A stretch of DNA of 64,000 nt from Pseudoalteromonas luteoviolacea (GCF_000814765.1 NZ_JWIC01000010.1:444001-508000); one strand, 5' to 3'; numbered from the stretch's first letter, positions 26,584 to 34,433 are shown. The notes: generated by a model from the letters alone, not told the origin. Numbers and translations: made by a program.

Positions 26584-27390
26584 ATGAAAAAAATCACTCT
26601 GTGTATCATTGCCCTGTTACAGTCATTTTCAATCATGGCTAAAGAGCCAACACAACCAGATCCCGCGCAACTCATGCTCATGGGTGTATTTCACTTTGCA
26701 AACCCGCAAGCAGATACCGTAAAAACCAAACAAATTAATGTTATGACACCCGAAAACCAAAGCTATTTAGAGGCACTCGCTAAGCGGATCAGTGACTTTA
26801 AACCAACAGTGGTGCTACTTGAATATAATAAAAAGTATCAAGAGCAAACTCAGCAGGAATATACGCAATACTTACAAGGGCAATTTACTTTAAAAAGTAA
26901 TGAAATCTACCAACTGGGATTTAGAGTCGCCAAACATGCAGGCCTGAGCCATGTGTATTTATACGATGAGCAAGAAATCCACTGGCAATCTAAACCTTTG
27001 TTTGAGTACATGGCACAACATGACGCCAATACGCAAAAGCGTTTTGGGGCATTTATTGCTCAGCTCACCCAAAAAATGGAACACAACCAAATGACCAAGT
27101 CATTAAAAGAGCTACTACTTATCAGTAACAGTACTGAATGGGACAACCTCAATAAGTCTTTATACTTTAAAACCAACCATGTGGGAGCTGGAAAAGGATT
27201 CGAGGGCGCAGATGCCGCCGCCAGTTGGTGGCACAGAAACTTCCGCATGTATGCCAATATTCAACAATATGCCCAACCGGGCGAACGCGTGTTAGTGATC
27301 GGCGGTCAAGGCCACACATCAATATTTAAAGACTTTTTAAAGTTAGACGCTGAGCGTCAAGCGGTGGATGTCACTGAATATATTAAATAG
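26584..27390 (+). CDS. DUF5694 family periplasmic protein
   Basis: A 268-residue protein with a signal peptide (MKKITLCIIALLQSFSIMA). The mature part has LMLMGVFHFANPQADTVK, a glutamate in PTVVLLEYNKKYQ, RNFRMYANI, and a C-terminal GGQGHTSIFKDFL. This arrangement (GxxHF, conserved E, RN-MxxNI, GxGH) is that of DUF5694, related to the TraB/TiKI fold, in which the GxxH, glutamate and GxGH residues may form a metal-dependent hydrolase site. That activity is inferred from fold relatives, not shown for this family. GGAGAT lies about 7 nt before the ATG. It faces purL and the repeat array. Confidence 0.8.
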   Translation: MKKITLCIIALLQSFSIMAKEPTQPDPAQLMLMGVFHFANPQADTVKTKQINVMTPENQSYLEALAKRISDFKPTVVLLEYNKKYQEQTQQEYTQYLQGQFTLKSNEIYQLGFRVAKHAGLSHVYLYDEQEIHWQSKPLFEYMAQHDANTQKRFGAFIAQLTQKMEHNQMTKSLKELLLISNSTEWDNLNKSLYFKTNHVGAGKGFEGADAAASWWHRNFRMYANIQQYAQPGERVLVIGGQGHTSIFKDFLKLDAERQAVDVTEYIK

Positions 27391-27398
27391 TAATTAAT

Positions 27399-27425
27399 GT
27401 AATGGCTGACACACTCAGCCATTAC
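27399..27425 (+). terminator. Hairpin after the DUF5694 gene
   Basis: An 11-bp perfect stem, GTAATGGCTGA (27399-27409) and TCAGCCATTAC (27415-27425), with a CACAC loop, begins 8 bp after the DUF5694 stop codon. No long T-tract follows. Confidence 0.6.
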
Positions 27426-27562
27426 TGCAAGTCGCAATAGCGATACACCCATTATGCATAAATTTTATTTAGTGCAAAATACAGGCTGCGAAACAGCGAG
27501 TACTTTTACACAAGGTTAAATGAGCTAATTTAACAAAGCTAAACCTATTAACTCCAAAATAA

Positions 27563-27630
27563 GGCTGTCGTCGTTCCACTCTTATCAAAGGCATCGCTAC
27601 CAAGAGTTAGCCTTCTTCAAAAACCAAAAA
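27563..27630 (-). repeat. Truncated purL-end repeat unit (copy 0)
   Basis: This unit keeps the conserved non-purL block (CTTATCAAAGGCATCGCTAC and CAAGAGTTAGCC on the plus strand) and the first purL-like codons (W-N-D-D-S), then diverges. The downstream codons, palindrome and terminator are missing. Confidence 0.8.
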
Positions 27631-27785
27631 GGCCGCTTTCACGACCTTTTCTTTAGAGTAATATATTACTCAATTAACCCACGTTTTTACGTGCATTGCG
27701 AAATATACGCATCCATGGGCTGTCCTCTTTCCACACTTATCAAAGGTATCGCTGCCAAGAGTTAGCCTTCTCAAATAACAAAAAA
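27631..27785 (-). repeat. Complete purL-end repeat unit (copy A)
   Basis: On the minus strand, 27733-27674 reads W-K-E-D-S-P-W-M-R-I-F-R-N-A-R-K-N-V-G-stop, differing from native purL by one Met-to-Ile change and silent changes. The unit has the palindrome at 27656-27671 and a terminator hairpin at about 27625-27650. Two stop codons lie just upstream of the tryptophan codon, so it is not translated as part of purL. Confidence 0.85.
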
Positions 27786-27940
27786 GGCTGCTTTCGCGAC
27801 CTTTTCTTTAGAGTAATATATTACTCAATTAACCCAAGTTCTTACGTGCGTTACGGAACATACGCATCCATGGGCTATGATCGATCCACTCTTATCAAAG
27901 GTATCGCTGCCAAGAGTTAGCTTTCTCAAATAACAAAAAA
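27786..27940 (-). repeat. Complete purL-end repeat unit (copy B)
   Basis: On the minus strand, 27888-27829 reads W-I-D-H-S-P-W-M-R-M-F-R-N-A-R-K-N-L-G-stop. In the last 12 codons, three of four differences from native purL are third-position silent changes and the fourth is Val to Leu. The palindrome is at 27811-27826 and the terminator arms at 27786-27801. Confidence 0.85.
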
Positions 27941-27960
27941 GGCCGCTTTCGCGACCTTTT
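27935..27960 (-). terminator. Rho-independent terminator of purL
   Basis: On the minus strand GGTCGC (27956-27951) pairs with GCGGCC (27946-27941) around a GAAA tetraloop, extended by A/T pairs and followed by six T (27940-27935). Equivalent hairpins occur 155 and 310 bp further downstream in the repeat copies. Confidence 0.85.
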
Positions 27961-27965
27961 CTTTA

Positions 27966-27981
27966 GAGTAATATATTACTC
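27966..27981. repeat. Perfect 16-bp palindrome after purL, repeated in each unit
   Basis: GAGTAATATATTACTC begins 3 bp after the purL stop codon and is a perfect palindrome. Identical copies lie at 27811-27826 and 27656-27671. It could be a protein-binding site or part of the terminator structure; its function is unknown. Confidence 0.7.
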
Positions 27982-27983
27982 AA

Positions 27984-30900
27984 TTAACCCACGTTTTTAC
28001 GTGCATTGCGGAACATACGCATCCACGGGCTGTCTTCTTTCCATTCATCCGGGTGCCAAGAGTTAGCCACTGCACGGAATACACGCTCAGGGTGCGGCAT
28101 CATCACTGTTGCACGACCATCAGTGGATGTAATACCAGTAATACCTTCAGGTGAACCATTCGGGTTGTTCGGGTATTGCGTAGTCGGCTGACCAAAGTTA
28201 TCAACGTACTGAACTGCGACTGTGCCAGACTCTAGTGCAGCTTTCACTGCTGCGTCGTTTGCAAACTCAGCGTGACCTTCACCGTGAGATACCGCGATTG
28301 GCATGCGAGAACCAGCCATACCTTGGAAGAATACTGACGGGCTTTCTTGTACTTCAACAAGGCTGAAACGTGCTTCAAAACGCTCCGACTTGTTAGTTAC
28401 AAAACGTGGCCAGTGCTCAGTACCTGGGATAAGCTCTTTTAGAGTTGATAGCATTTGACAGCCGTTACACACACCTAAGCTGAACGTATCTTGACGCTCA
28501 AAGAATGTTTGGAACTGGTCGCGTGCCATGTCATTGAATAAGATTGACTTAGCCCAACCTTCACCAGCACCTAGTACGTCACCGTAAGAGAAACCACCAC
28601 ATGCTACAAGGCCTTTGAACTCTTCTAGCGTTAAGCGACCTTCAAGGATGTCACTCATGTGAACGTCAACTGCTGCAAAGCCTGCACGGTTAAATGCCGC
28701 TGCCATTTCAACGTGCGAGTTAACACCTTGCTCACGAAGGATTGCCATCTTAGGCTTGGCACCTGTTGCAATGTAAGGTGCAGCTACGTCTTCGTTCAGA
28801 TCGAAGCTTAGTTTTACGTTAAGACCTGGATCTTTTTCGTCAAATTTTGCATCAAATTCTTGCTTAGCACACTCTGGGTTATCACGAAGTGCTTGCATCT
28901 TGTACGTCGTTTCAGCCCAAATAGTACGTAGTTCAGTACGTGTATTTGCAAGTACTGCTTCGCCGCCACGGTTGAAGATAACTTTGTCTTCAGCGTTTAG
29001 CGCACCGATAGTGTGACTGATTGCACCAAGGCCGTTGTCAGCCAAAATAGCTTCAACAGCTGCAAGGTCGTCGTTGCGAACCTGAATCACTGCACCTAGC
29101 TCTTCGTTGTAAAGCGCTTCGATGTCAGAGCCTGTTAGGCTATCAAGGTTGACAGTCACACCTGTGCGACCTGCGAATGCCATTTCAGCGACAGTTGTGA
29201 ATAAACCACCGTCTGAACGGTCATGGTAAGCAAGTAACTTCTCGTCAGCTACTAATGCTTGCATCGCGTTGTAGAAACCTTTTAATAGCTCTGGGCTATC
29301 AACATCAGGCGTCTTATCACCAAGTTGCTTGTAAACCTGTGCAAGGCTTGATGCACCCATGCGGTTTTGACCTGCACCTAAATCAACTAGGATCAGGCTT
29401 GAGTCACCTTTATCAGTGCGAAGCTGAGGCGTGACTGTTTTACGGATGTCTTCTACACGGCCAAATGCAGTGATCACAAGAGAAAGTGGCGCGGTAACTT
29501 CTTTGTTTTCACCATTCTCTTCCCACTTAGTCTTCATCGACATTGAGTCTTTACCAACTGGGATAGTTAGACCAAGTGCTGGACATAGCTCTTCACCAAC
29601 AGCTTTAACCGCTTCGTAAAGACCCGCGTCCTCACCTGGGTGACCTGCTGCAGCCATCCAGTTTGCAGATAGCTTGATGTTCTCAAGGCCACCAATGTTT
29701 GCGCCAGCAATGTTCGTTAGCGCTTCTGCTACTGCTAAACGTGCAGATGCACCATAGTTTAGAAGTGCCGCAGGTGTACGCTCACCCATTGACATGGCTT
29801 CACCGTGATAAGTATCAAACGCAGCTGCTGTTACAGCACAGTTTGCTACTGGTACCTGCCAAGGACCAACCATTTGGTCACGTGCAACAAGACCTGTCAC
29901 CGTGCGGTCACCGATGGTGATAAGGAATGTTTTCTCAGCGATAGTCGGTAGACGAAGCAAACGCTTAGCAGCTTCTTCTACGTCGATGCTCTCTGTTTTA
30001 AGTGCTTCACCAGATACTTGCTTTGACTCAACGTCACGGTGCATCTTAGGTGCTTTACCTAGTAGTACTTCAAGTGGAAGATCTACTGGGTTGTTATCAA
30101 AGTGGCTGTCTGCAACGGTTAGGTGACGCTCTTCTGTTGCTTCACCAATTACAGCGTACTGTGCACGTTCACGCTTACAGATTTCTTCAAAACGTGCGAA
30201 GTCTTCTGCCGCTACTGCCAATACGTAACGCTCTTGTGATTCGTTACACCAGATCTCATGTGGTGCCATACCCGGCTCATCGTTCGGGATGTTACGTAGT
30301 TGAAATTTACCACCACGGCCACCGTCGTCAACTAGCTCAGGGAATGCGTTTGAAAGACCACCCGCACCCACATCGTGGATAAATGCGATTGGGTTTTCAT
30401 CACCTAACTGCCAACATTTGTCGATAACTTCCTGACAACGACGCTCCATCTCTGGGTTTTCACGCTGTACAGAAGCAAAGTCTAGGTCTTCGTTTGACTG
30501 ACCAGATGCCATTGATGATGCAGCACCACCACCCAGACCGATGTTCATCGCAGGACCACCAAGGGCTACTAGCTTAGCGCCAACTGGGATTTCACCTTTT
30601 TGAACATGCTCAGTACGAATGTTACCAAGACCACCTGCCAGCATAATTGGCTTATGGTAACCACGTACCTCTTCACCGTTGTGGCTGTTAACTTTTTCTT
30701 CGTAAGTACGGAAATAACCAAGTAGATTAGGACGACCAAATTCGTTGTTAAACGCTGCACCACCTAGTGGGCCGTCAATCATGATATCTAATGCATCAAC
30801 GATGCGACCTGGCTTGCCGAAATTTGTTTCCCATGGCTGCTCAAAGCCAGGAATGCGAAGGTTAGATACAGTAAAACCAACTAGGCCTGCTTTTGGCTTA

Positions 30901-31868
30901 GAGCCACGGCCTGTTGCACCTTCGTCACGGATTTCACCACCAGAGCCTGTCGATGCGCCTGAGAATGGTGCGATTGCAGTTGGGTGGTTATGCGTTTCAA
31001 CCTTCATCAAGATTTCAATGTTTTCTTGATTGTAGCTGTACTCGCCTTCTTTATTTGGGAAGAAACGACCCGCTTTAGACCCCTTCATAACCGCTGCGTT
31101 ATCTTTATAGGCAGACAGGACATTTTCAGGGTGCGTCTCGTAAGTATTCTTGATCATTTTAAACAGCGACTTAGGCTGCTCTTCACCGTCGATTGTCCAA
31201 TCGGCGTTGAAAATTTTGTGACGACAGTGCTCAGAGTTCGCCTGTGCGAACATGAATAGCTCGATGTCGTTCGGGTTACGACCTAGCTTTGTAAAGTTTT
31301 CTACAAGGTAGTCAATTTCGTCGTCCGCTAATGCAAAGCCTTGCTCAACGTTTGCTGTTGCAAGTGCTTCACGGCCACCGCCAAGAATGTCAACAGATGA
31401 CATTGGGCGCGGCTCTTCAACACGGAATAACTGTCCAGCATCTTCTAAGTTGCTGTGTACAGACTCTGTCATGCGGTCATGAAGTAACTTAGCCACATCC
31501 ACTAATTGCTCTGCGCTTAGTGCGCCCTCAACATAGTAAGCGATACCACGCTCAACACGGTGAACCTTATCTAGACCGCAGTTGTTCGCGATGTCAGTTG
31601 CTTTTGAAGCCCATGGAGAAATAGTTCCAATGCGAGGCGTCACTAAAATAAGTGTTCCCTCAGGCTTGTGCTCGACGGCGGTAGGCCCATACTTTAATAA
31701 CTTGCTTAGCTTGTCGAGTTCTGTCTCTGAAAGGTCAGCTGTTACATCCGCAAAATGCATAAATTCAGCATATACGCCTGTAACAGGTAACTCTGCATCC
31801 GCGCAGCTTTTAAGGATCTTTTGGACTTTAAAATCAGAAAGTGCAGGTGCACCACGTAGGATTAACAT
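27984..31868 (-). CDS. purL: Phosphoribosylformylglycinamidine synthase PurL
   Basis: Large single-chain FGAR amidotransferase, converting FGAR, glutamine and ATP to FGAM in step four of purine synthesis. From ATG 31868 (MLILRGAPALSDF) it is 1294 residues, one fewer than E. coli PurL. Features in order: N-terminal PurS-like domain, linker, two PurM-like synthetase halves (VETHNHPTAIAPFSGASTG; PVGKDSMSMKT; FNEELGAVIQ-type YNEELGAVIQ), and a C-terminal glutaminase with nucleophile cysteine in LGVCNGCQML and the SHGEGHAEF histidine. A frame from 31916 exists, but a TATAAT element at 31915-31920 places the transcript start downstream of it. The last 19 codons are duplicated in the downstream repeats. 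Confidence 0.97.
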   Translation of the reverse strand: MLILRGAPALSDFKVQKILKSCADAELPVTGVYAEFMHFADVTADLSETELDKLSKLLKYGPTAVEHKPEGTLILVTPRIGTISPWASKATDIANNCGLDKVHRVERGIAYYVEGALSAEQLVDVAKLLHDRMTESVHSNLEDAGQLFRVEEPRPMSSVDILGGGREALATANVEQGFALADDEIDYLVENFTKLGRNPNDIELFMFAQANSEHCRHKIFNADWTIDGEEQPKSLFKMIKNTYETHPENVLSAYKDNAAVMKGSKAGRFFPNKEGEYSYNQENIEILMKVETHNHPTAIAPFSGASTGSGGEIRDEGATGRGSKPKAGLVGFTVSNLRIPGFEQPWETNFGKPGRIVDALDIMIDGPLGGAAFNNEFGRPNLLGYFRTYEEKVNSHNGEEVRGYHKPIMLAGGLGNIRTEHVQKGEIPVGAKLVALGGPAMNIGLGGGAASSMASGQSNEDLDFASVQRENPEMERRCQEVIDKCWQLGDENPIAFIHDVGAGGLSNAFPELVDDGGRGGKFQLRNIPNDEPGMAPHEIWCNESQERYVLAVAAEDFARFEEICKRERAQYAVIGEATEERHLTVADSHFDNNPVDLPLEVLLGKAPKMHRDVESKQVSGEALKTESIDVEEAAKRLLRLPTIAEKTFLITIGDRTVTGLVARDQMVGPWQVPVANCAVTAAAFDTYHGEAMSMGERTPAALLNYGASARLAVAEALTNIAGANIGGLENIKLSANWMAAAGHPGEDAGLYEAVKAVGEELCPALGLTIPVGKDSMSMKTKWEENGENKEVTAPLSLVITAFGRVEDIRKTVTPQLRTDKGDSSLILVDLGAGQNRMGASSLAQVYKQLGDKTPDVDSPELLKGFYNAMQALVADEKLLAYHDRSDGGLFTTVAEMAFAGRTGVTVNLDSLTGSDIEALYNEELGAVIQVRNDDLAAVEAILADNGLGAISHTIGALNAEDKVIFNRGGEAVLANTRTELRTIWAETTYKMQALRDNPECAKQEFDAKFDEKDPGLNVKLSFDLNEDVAAPYIATGAKPKMAILREQGVNSHVEMAAAFNRAGFAAVDVHMSDILEGRLTLEEFKGLVACGGFSYGDVLGAGEGWAKSILFNDMARDQFQTFFERQDTFSLGVCNGCQMLSTLKELIPGTEHWPRFVTNKSERFEARFSLVEVQESPSVFFQGMAGSRMPIAVSHGEGHAEFANDAAVKAALESGTVAVQYVDNFGQPTTQYPNNPNGSPEGITGITSTDGRATVMMPHPERVFRAVANSWHPDEWKEDSPWMRMFRNARKNVG

Positions 31869-31914
31869 AGATATTTCATCCGGGGTTAAGGATTGAACGA
31901 TATTTTGGGCCGCC

Positions 31915-31943
31915 ATTATAGTCGAATTGACGCACAGATTTAA
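31915..31943 (-). promoter_or_regulatory. purL promoter
   Basis: On the minus strand a perfect TATAAT (31920-31915) lies about 47 bp upstream of the purL ATG, with a weak TTAAAT 17 bp further upstream (31943-31938). The predicted leader is about 40 nt. I see no clear PurR operator. Confidence 0.6.
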
Positions 31944-32113
31944 CTCAAAATTGTCATTTATCGAAAAAAACCCGCTTCACAAATAGGTATATACTTGAGA
32001 GCATACGATTAAAAGTTTGATTTTGCTTTTAGTGCACACCCACATCGCGTGCAAACACAATGTATCTCAAAGAATTAACACATAACTTAATAAAGTTCAT
32101 ATATGGAAAAAGC

Positions 32114-33496
32114 ATGATACAAAACAAGCTAAAGGGTTTATTAAGCATTGTAATATTTTTTCTCTTGCTCGTTGGCTGTGACAAAGCGCCTCCAAATCAA
32201 CTTCAACAGATCAAAAACAGGGGGACATTGAATGTTGGGATTTTGGTCGGCCCTGCGACCTATTATCAGGGCAACAACGAGGAAGAAGGCTTCGAATATG
32301 AATTGGCGGGTATGTTTGCCGATGAGCTCAACGTCCACCTTAACATCATTCCATTTTTCAACTTAGCAAAGCTCTTTGAACAATTAAAACGAGGCGATAT
32401 AGACATCATTGCCTCAGGGATCAGTTACCATCCAAAGCGCGCCGAACATTTTCGTTTTGGCCCTTTTTATCGAGATATCAGTCAAAAGCTGGTGTACAAG
32501 CAAGGAAAAAAGCGCCCTCGACACTATGGCCAATTATCAGGGCCTGTCACAGTACTTGCCAATAGCCATCACGTACTTTCGTTACAGGCGGCGAAACAAG
32601 ATTATCCTGCGCTACAATGGCAAACGACCCAAGCCTTAGATCAAGAAGAACTACTACAAGGTATTTTATCAGGTGACATTGAATACACCATCGTTGACTC
32701 TCACTCGCTGGCACTCTTTCGGCGTTATCACCCCAACCTCAGCATTGCGTTTTCTGTCACCCAATCCGATCCTATCGCTTGGGTGATGAAAAAGCATAAT
32801 GATGACTCTCTCTATGCTTTGCTGCTGCCATTTTTTGCCAAGATACAAAGTAACAACCAGCTTGCCGCTTTAGAAGAAAAGTACTTTGGTCATGTCGAGC
32901 AGTTCAATTACGTGAATACTGTGGCGTTTGTCGAAGCAAGCAAAACTGTACTGCCTCAATACGCGCCATGGTTTATCGAATATGCACAGAAATATAATGT
33001 AGACTGGCGACTACTGGCAGCGCTGAGTTATCAAGAGTCTATGTGGAACCCCAGAGCAAAATCACCCACCGGCGTTCGTGGCATTATGATGCTGACTCAA
33101 AGTACAGCCAAGCGTGTTGGTGTTAAACACAGACTTAAACCGGAACAAAACATCCGTGGCGGCGCAAAATACCTTGCGAACTTAATTTCACGGGTGCCTG
33201 AGGGCGTATCAGATCCAGACAGAACTTGGTTGGCCTTAGCTGCGTATAACGTAGGTATGGGGCATGTCAGAGATGCATTAAAACTGACAAAACAACAAGG
33301 TGGCAATCCGAATAGTTGGGCAGATGTTAAAAAACGACTACCACTGCTGACTAAAAAACGCTACTATCGAAGTACAAGATATGGATATGCGCGTGGCGAT
33401 GTTGCTGTACATTATGTCGATAATATACGCCGCTACTTCGACGCTCTGGTCTGGTTAGACGAAAACGGAGCGCTTCCTTTCAGTTCCGGTAATTAA
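32114..33496 (+). CDS. mltF: Membrane-bound lytic murein transglycosylase F
   Basis: Outer-membrane-associated enzyme that cleaves peptidoglycan to 1,6-anhydromuropeptides. From ATG 32114 (MIQNKLKGLL) the 460-residue protein has a signal with lipobox ending LLVGC at Cys22, a periplasmic solute-binding domain at about 35-262 (NVGILVGPATYY, FEYELAGMFADEL), and a C-terminal SLT domain with catalytic glutamate 308 in ALSYQESMWNP, SPTGVRGIMMLT and LAAYNVG. The start is chosen for the GGAAAAAG sequence before it; a frame from 32060 would add 18 residues before the signal. E. coli MltF has a non-lipidated anchor, so the lipobox is a difference. It is divergent from purL, as in enterics. Confidence 0.93.
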   Translation: MIQNKLKGLLSIVIFFLLLVGCDKAPPNQLQQIKNRGTLNVGILVGPATYYQGNNEEEGFEYELAGMFADELNVHLNIIPFFNLAKLFEQLKRGDIDIIASGISYHPKRAEHFRFGPFYRDISQKLVYKQGKKRPRHYGQLSGPVTVLANSHHVLSLQAAKQDYPALQWQTTQALDQEELLQGILSGDIEYTIVDSHSLALFRRYHPNLSIAFSVTQSDPIAWVMKKHNDDSLYALLLPFFAKIQSNNQLAALEEKYFGHVEQFNYVNTVAFVEASKTVLPQYAPWFIEYAQKYNVDWRLLAALSYQESMWNPRAKSPTGVRGIMMLTQSTAKRVGVKHRLKPEQNIRGGAKYLANLISRVPEGVSDPDRTWLALAAYNVGMGHVRDALKLTKQQGGNPNSWADVKKRLPLLTKKRYYRSTRYGYARGDVAVHYVDNIRRYFDALVWLDENGALPFSSGN

Positions 33497-33512
33497 CGGC
33501 ATCCTAGTCTCG

Positions 33513-33552
33513 TTGTCATAAGCCTGTCATATAAAGCAGGTATCTCTGTCAT
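33513..33552 (+). promoter_or_regulatory. Pho-box-like PhoB binding site
   Basis: TTGTCAT (33513-33519) and CTGTCAT (33524-33530) are direct repeats 11 bp apart with the AT-starting 4-bp linker AAGC, matching about 15 of 18 positions of the Pho-box consensus. A third CTGTCAT at 33546-33552 is 22 bp further on, keeping the 11-bp phase. TATCTC starts at 33541, 10 bp after the box, the same spacing as the -10 element has in E. coli phoA. The site lies 16 bp after the mltF stop and 57 bp before the small basic ORF. Confidence 0.6.
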
Positions 33553-33587
33553 GCGTAAAGTTTTTCTCTCACAGTAAGGAGGTTCTG

Positions 33588-33752
33588 ATGTTAAGAAGAC
33601 GTCGAACTCATCAATTTAAGCGCAATACTCGTAACACGAACCCAAATCGCCGCCGTGTCATGCTAAAAAACATACATAAGAAAATTCTCCTGCGCCGCCG
33701 TATCTACTCTTTATTACAGCTTGCCGCAGATGCTAAAACGGCTCAATCTTGA
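33588..33752 (+). CDS. Very basic 54-residue protein of unknown function
   Basis: A short gene preceded by an almost perfect Shine-Dalgarno sequence (TAAGGAGG, 5 nt before the ATG). The product starts MLRRRRTHQFKRNTRNTNPN, continues with RRRVMLKNIHKKILLRRRIY and ends in a short leucine/alanine-rich tail. It has about 12 arginines and 5 lysines and almost no acidic residues, so it should bind nucleic acid, the ribosome or another polyanion. I do not recognise a family. The Pho-box-like site upstream suggests induction by phosphate limitation. The stop codon lies in a palindrome (33741-33754) overlapping the end of convergent tadA by 10 bp. Confidence 0.7.
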   Translation: MLRRRRTHQFKRNTRNTNPNRRRVMLKNIHKKILLRRRIYSLLQLAADAKTAQS

Positions 33753-34261
33753 GCCGCATTATTACTTTGCAATTTTCGCGCTTTTTTCGCAGCCTTGTGC
33801 TCTTTTCTTCTACGCCTAAAAAAGTTTGATAACTTTTCACTGCACTCCTGAGCAAGTACGCCTGAGCACACCTCTGGCTGATGATTTAATTGCGGTTCTT
33901 GTAATAAGTTCATGACCGACCCTGCCGCGCCAGTTTTAGCGTCATGCGCACCAAAAACCACACGTTTAACTCGGCTATGTACCAACAGCCCTGCGCACAT
34001 TGGGCACGGCTCCAGCGTGACATATAAGGTACAATCGACTAAACGATAATTTTTCACTTGCTTGCCCGCTTCACGGATAGCCATCATTTCTGCATGTGCA
34101 GATGGGTCGTGGCAACCAATTGAGCGGTTCCAGCCCGCAGCAATCAGTTCACCATCTTGCACAATCACAGCTCCAACAGGAATTTCATTCTCTGCCTCTG
34201 CTTTGTCAGCATATGCCAGTGCTTGTCGCATCCAATATTCGTCTAATTCTTGGTTATTCAT
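33743..34261 (-). CDS. tadA: tRNA-specific adenosine deaminase TadA
   Basis: Makes inosine at position 34 of tRNA-Arg(ACG). The 172-residue protein has the zinc deaminase motifs H56-A-E58 (CHDPSAHAEMMAIREAG) and PC86-x-x-C89 (LEPCPMCAGLLVHSR), plus RVVFGAHDAKTGAAGS. The C-terminus is a basic tail with FRRRRKEHKAAKKARK. The start at 34261 (MNNQELDEYWM) fits the family N-terminus. Adjacent to mltF as in many gammaproteobacteria, but here a small gene lies between them. It is convergent with that small gene. Confidence 0.95.
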   Translation of the reverse strand: MNNQELDEYWMRQALAYADKAEAENEIPVGAVIVQDGELIAAGWNRSIGCHDPSAHAEMMAIREAGKQVKNYRLVDCTLYVTLEPCPMCAGLLVHSRVKRVVFGAHDAKTGAAGSVMNLLQEPQLNHQPEVCSGVLAQECSEKLSNFFRRRRKEHKAAKKARKLQSNNAAQD

Positions 34262-34382
34262 ACTAAAATTAACAGAGTAACTATGAAGCCTAGTATACCA
34301 GCTTGCGCTGTAGAAACCCCTTGGTTACAGAATTATTGCTAAAATTACCAAATTACCATGGCTCACCAATATAAAATTAGGC

Positions 34383-34388
34383 TATAAT
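34383..34388 (+). promoter_or_regulatory. Minus-10 element upstream of gsk
   Basis: A perfect TATAAT preceded by GGC lies 45 bp upstream of the gsk ATG. I find no good -35 at 16-18 bp, so the promoter may need an activator. Confidence 0.45.
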
Positions 34389-34433
34389 TCGCCGCTTTTT
34401 TTATTTAATGAGCTCAAAACACACGGGTAAAAC

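Larger units (their letters stand above)
27563..28069. repeat. Tandem array of 155-bp repeats derived from the purL 3' end
   Basis: The sequence downstream of purL repeats with a period of exactly 155 bp: GGCCGCTTTC-type terminator arms occur at 27631, 27786 and 27941, and CAAGAGTTAG at 27601, 27756 and 27911. Units 27631-27785 and 27786-27940 are complete and about 90% identical by eye; 27563-27630 is a truncated leftmost unit; the fourth is the native purL end. Each complete unit contains, in purL direction, a conserved block of about 45 bp that includes 15 bp also found in purL, the last 19 purL codons plus stop, a 16-bp palindrome and a terminator. Between the shared 15 bp and the tryptophan codon the repeats carry 19 bp where native purL has 10, so they cannot be read as a continuous gene. 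Confidence 0.9.

Noticed and set aside
27696..27920. Plus-strand ORF inside the repeat array
   Set aside because: It is the antisense reading of the duplicated purL 3' end; a similar antisense frame exists opposite native purL at 28006.
27563..27983. CRISPR array or integron cassette array
   Set aside because: The period is 155 bp with nearly identical units, unlike short repeats with unique spacers. GTTAGCC-like heptamers are present but lack the paired simple sites of an attC.
31869..32113. PurR operator between purL and mltF
   Set aside because: GCAAAC is present at about 32051, but no symmetrical 16-bp site matching the PurR consensus could be found.
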